Of a stretch of 34,378 bases of DNA, positions 33,585-34,378 are shown piece after piece. The position numbers and the translations under genes were made by a program. The stretch is from Crocinitomicaceae bacterium (GTDB lineage: Bacteria; Bacteroidota; Bacteroidia; Flavobacteriales_D; Crocinitomicaceae). The notes under the pieces were generated by a model. That model was given only the letters and a program-made list of their open reading frames with translations. It did not search any database and was not told where the DNA came from. Within the stretch, counting starts at the first letter, position 1, and the number at the start of each line of letters is the position of its first letter. The stretch lies in NCBI GenBank assembly GCA_023957475.1, contig JAMLHA010000022.1, forward strand, positions 1 through 34,378. Direction: 5' to 3'.

Positions 33585-34367
33585 ATGAATATGAAAAAAT
33601 TATTACTTTTAGGATTTGGGTTAATCGCTTGGTCTGCTTATTCTCAATTTGAAATTCGCAAACCGGGAGAAACCACAGATTTATCAGGACAAACGATAAC
33701 AGTTAACATTACTACAGACGATGTTGACCCAACAGATCAATGGGCTTATTGGGCGGATACAAAATTTCATGTCTATAACTTGAGTTCACAAGATGTTAAA
33801 TTGCGTTTGGAAAGAAAAATAAATGTTGCCGCAACTGATTGGGATGACCAAATTTGTTGGCCTCCAACTTGCTATCCTACAAGTGGTGTTACGATTTACT
33901 TAACTCCTAATTCAGGGTCTAATTCAGCGCCTATTGTTTATGCAGGTGGAACAACTACAGATAAAAGCAATGCTCCAGCAGAAATTAAACCTCAGATTTA
34001 TCCCAAACATCCTGGTAGTTCTGCAACTTATGTATATACTGTTATTGACGCTGACAATAACACAAGATACGACTCAATAATTGTTACGTATAACTACATC
34101 AATACTGTGAGTATTAATAATGTTGTTAAAACTTCTGAAGTTTCTTTCTCTCCAAACCCTGCTTCTGACTTTGTAACAATTCAGGCGGAGAATATTACAG
34201 ATGGAGATATTCAAATTGTAGATGTACTTGGAAATGTTATTTATCAAAACAAATTCAATGCAACTAAAAAAATAAACACTGCTGAATTTAAAAACGGTAT
34301 TTACATCGTTTCTATTTCTGGAAACAACAGTAAAGGTGTTACAAAAAAATTAGTCATTAGACATTAA
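33585..34367 (+). CDS. T9SS-exported protein with type A C-terminal sorting domain
   Basis: 260 residues. Signal peptide MKKLLLLGFGLIAWSAYSQF (starting at M1 or M3, 33591). The C-terminal about 75 residues are a type IX secretion sorting domain: VSFSPNPASDFVTIQ (about 185-199), IQIVDVLGNVIYQ, FKNGIYIVSI and a lysine-rich end KGVTKKLVIRH. Cargo with this domain crosses the outer membrane by the T9SS and is anchored or released. The mature core of about 150 residues is beta-rich with a cysteine pair in CWPPTCYP and no enzyme motif; I do not recognise it. No T9SS machinery gene is in the window. Has the best promoter of the window and a structured leader. Confidence 0.9.
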   Translation: MNMKKLLLLGFGLIAWSAYSQFEIRKPGETTDLSGQTITVNITTDDVDPTDQWAYWADTKFHVYNLSSQDVKLRLERKINVAATDWDDQICWPPTCYPTSGVTIYLTPNSGSNSAPIVYAGGTTTDKSNAPAEIKPQIYPKHPGSSATYVYTVIDADNNTRYDSIIVTYNYINTVSINNVVKTSEVSFSPNPASDFVTIQAENITDGDIQIVDVLGNVIYQNKFNATKKINTAEFKNGIYIVSISGNNSKGVTKKLVIRH

Positions 34368-34378
34368 TTTTATTTAAA

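Overview
The window is AT-rich chromosomal DNA from a member of the Bacteroidota, most likely a Flavobacteriales/Crocinitomicaceae-type organism (inference). Supporting signs are a short primary sigma factor without region 1.1, a protein with a type IX secretion (T9SS) C-terminal sorting domain, Omp28/DUF6029 proteins, many small SpII lipoproteins, menaquinone synthesis, and repeated matches to the Bacteroidota promoter -7 box (TAnnTTTG) with almost no Shine-Dalgarno sites. No IS element, integrase, CRISPR array, rRNA or tRNA is visible. It reads as a core chromosome segment with a few accessory modules.

Layout. 1-3.9 kb: an unrecognised ORF fragment, a DUF4382-like lipoprotein, a DegT-type sugar aminotransferase, tadA, and an unknown membrane-anchored protein. 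3.9-7.7 kb: an ALDH7-type aldehyde dehydrogenase with a clear terminator, and a dipeptidyl-peptidase III (M49) lipoprotein. 7.7-10.1 kb: a structured intergenic region, a GTG-started tatA, and menD. 10.1-13.3 kb (minus): a flippase/polymerase-like pair and a VanZ-like protein. 13.3-20.8 kb: an S9 peptidase, the primary sigma factor, and priA directly behind a DUF4249-like lipoprotein. 20.9-24.6 kb (minus): murB, a lipocalin-like lipoprotein and a large unknown exported protein. 24.7-27.6 kb (minus): a tetranucleotide repeat and a compact operon of ACP, KAS III, GT2 and GNAT. 27.6-29.7 kb: a 487-bp intergenic region with a candidate terminated RNA, a di-haem cytochrome c peroxidase, and a DUF962/Mpo1-like gene broken by one in-frame TGA. 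29.8-34.4 kb: gatC, an operon of TlpA-like thioredoxin, DUF6029 barrel and Omp28 lipoprotein, and a T9SS cargo protein.

The most interesting points are the four-gene ACP/KAS III/GT2/GNAT operon (a candidate dedicated acyl-sugar module), the TlpA/DUF6029/Omp28 cell-envelope thiol operon, the DUF962 gene with TGA in place of an expected Trp, two intergenic regions with unusual RNA-like structure (about 7742-7868 and 27792-27953), the TGAY repeat at 24727-24790, and several promoters whose -7 box lies so close to the start codon that the mRNAs may be leaderless. Family names come from motif recognition only; no database search was possible.
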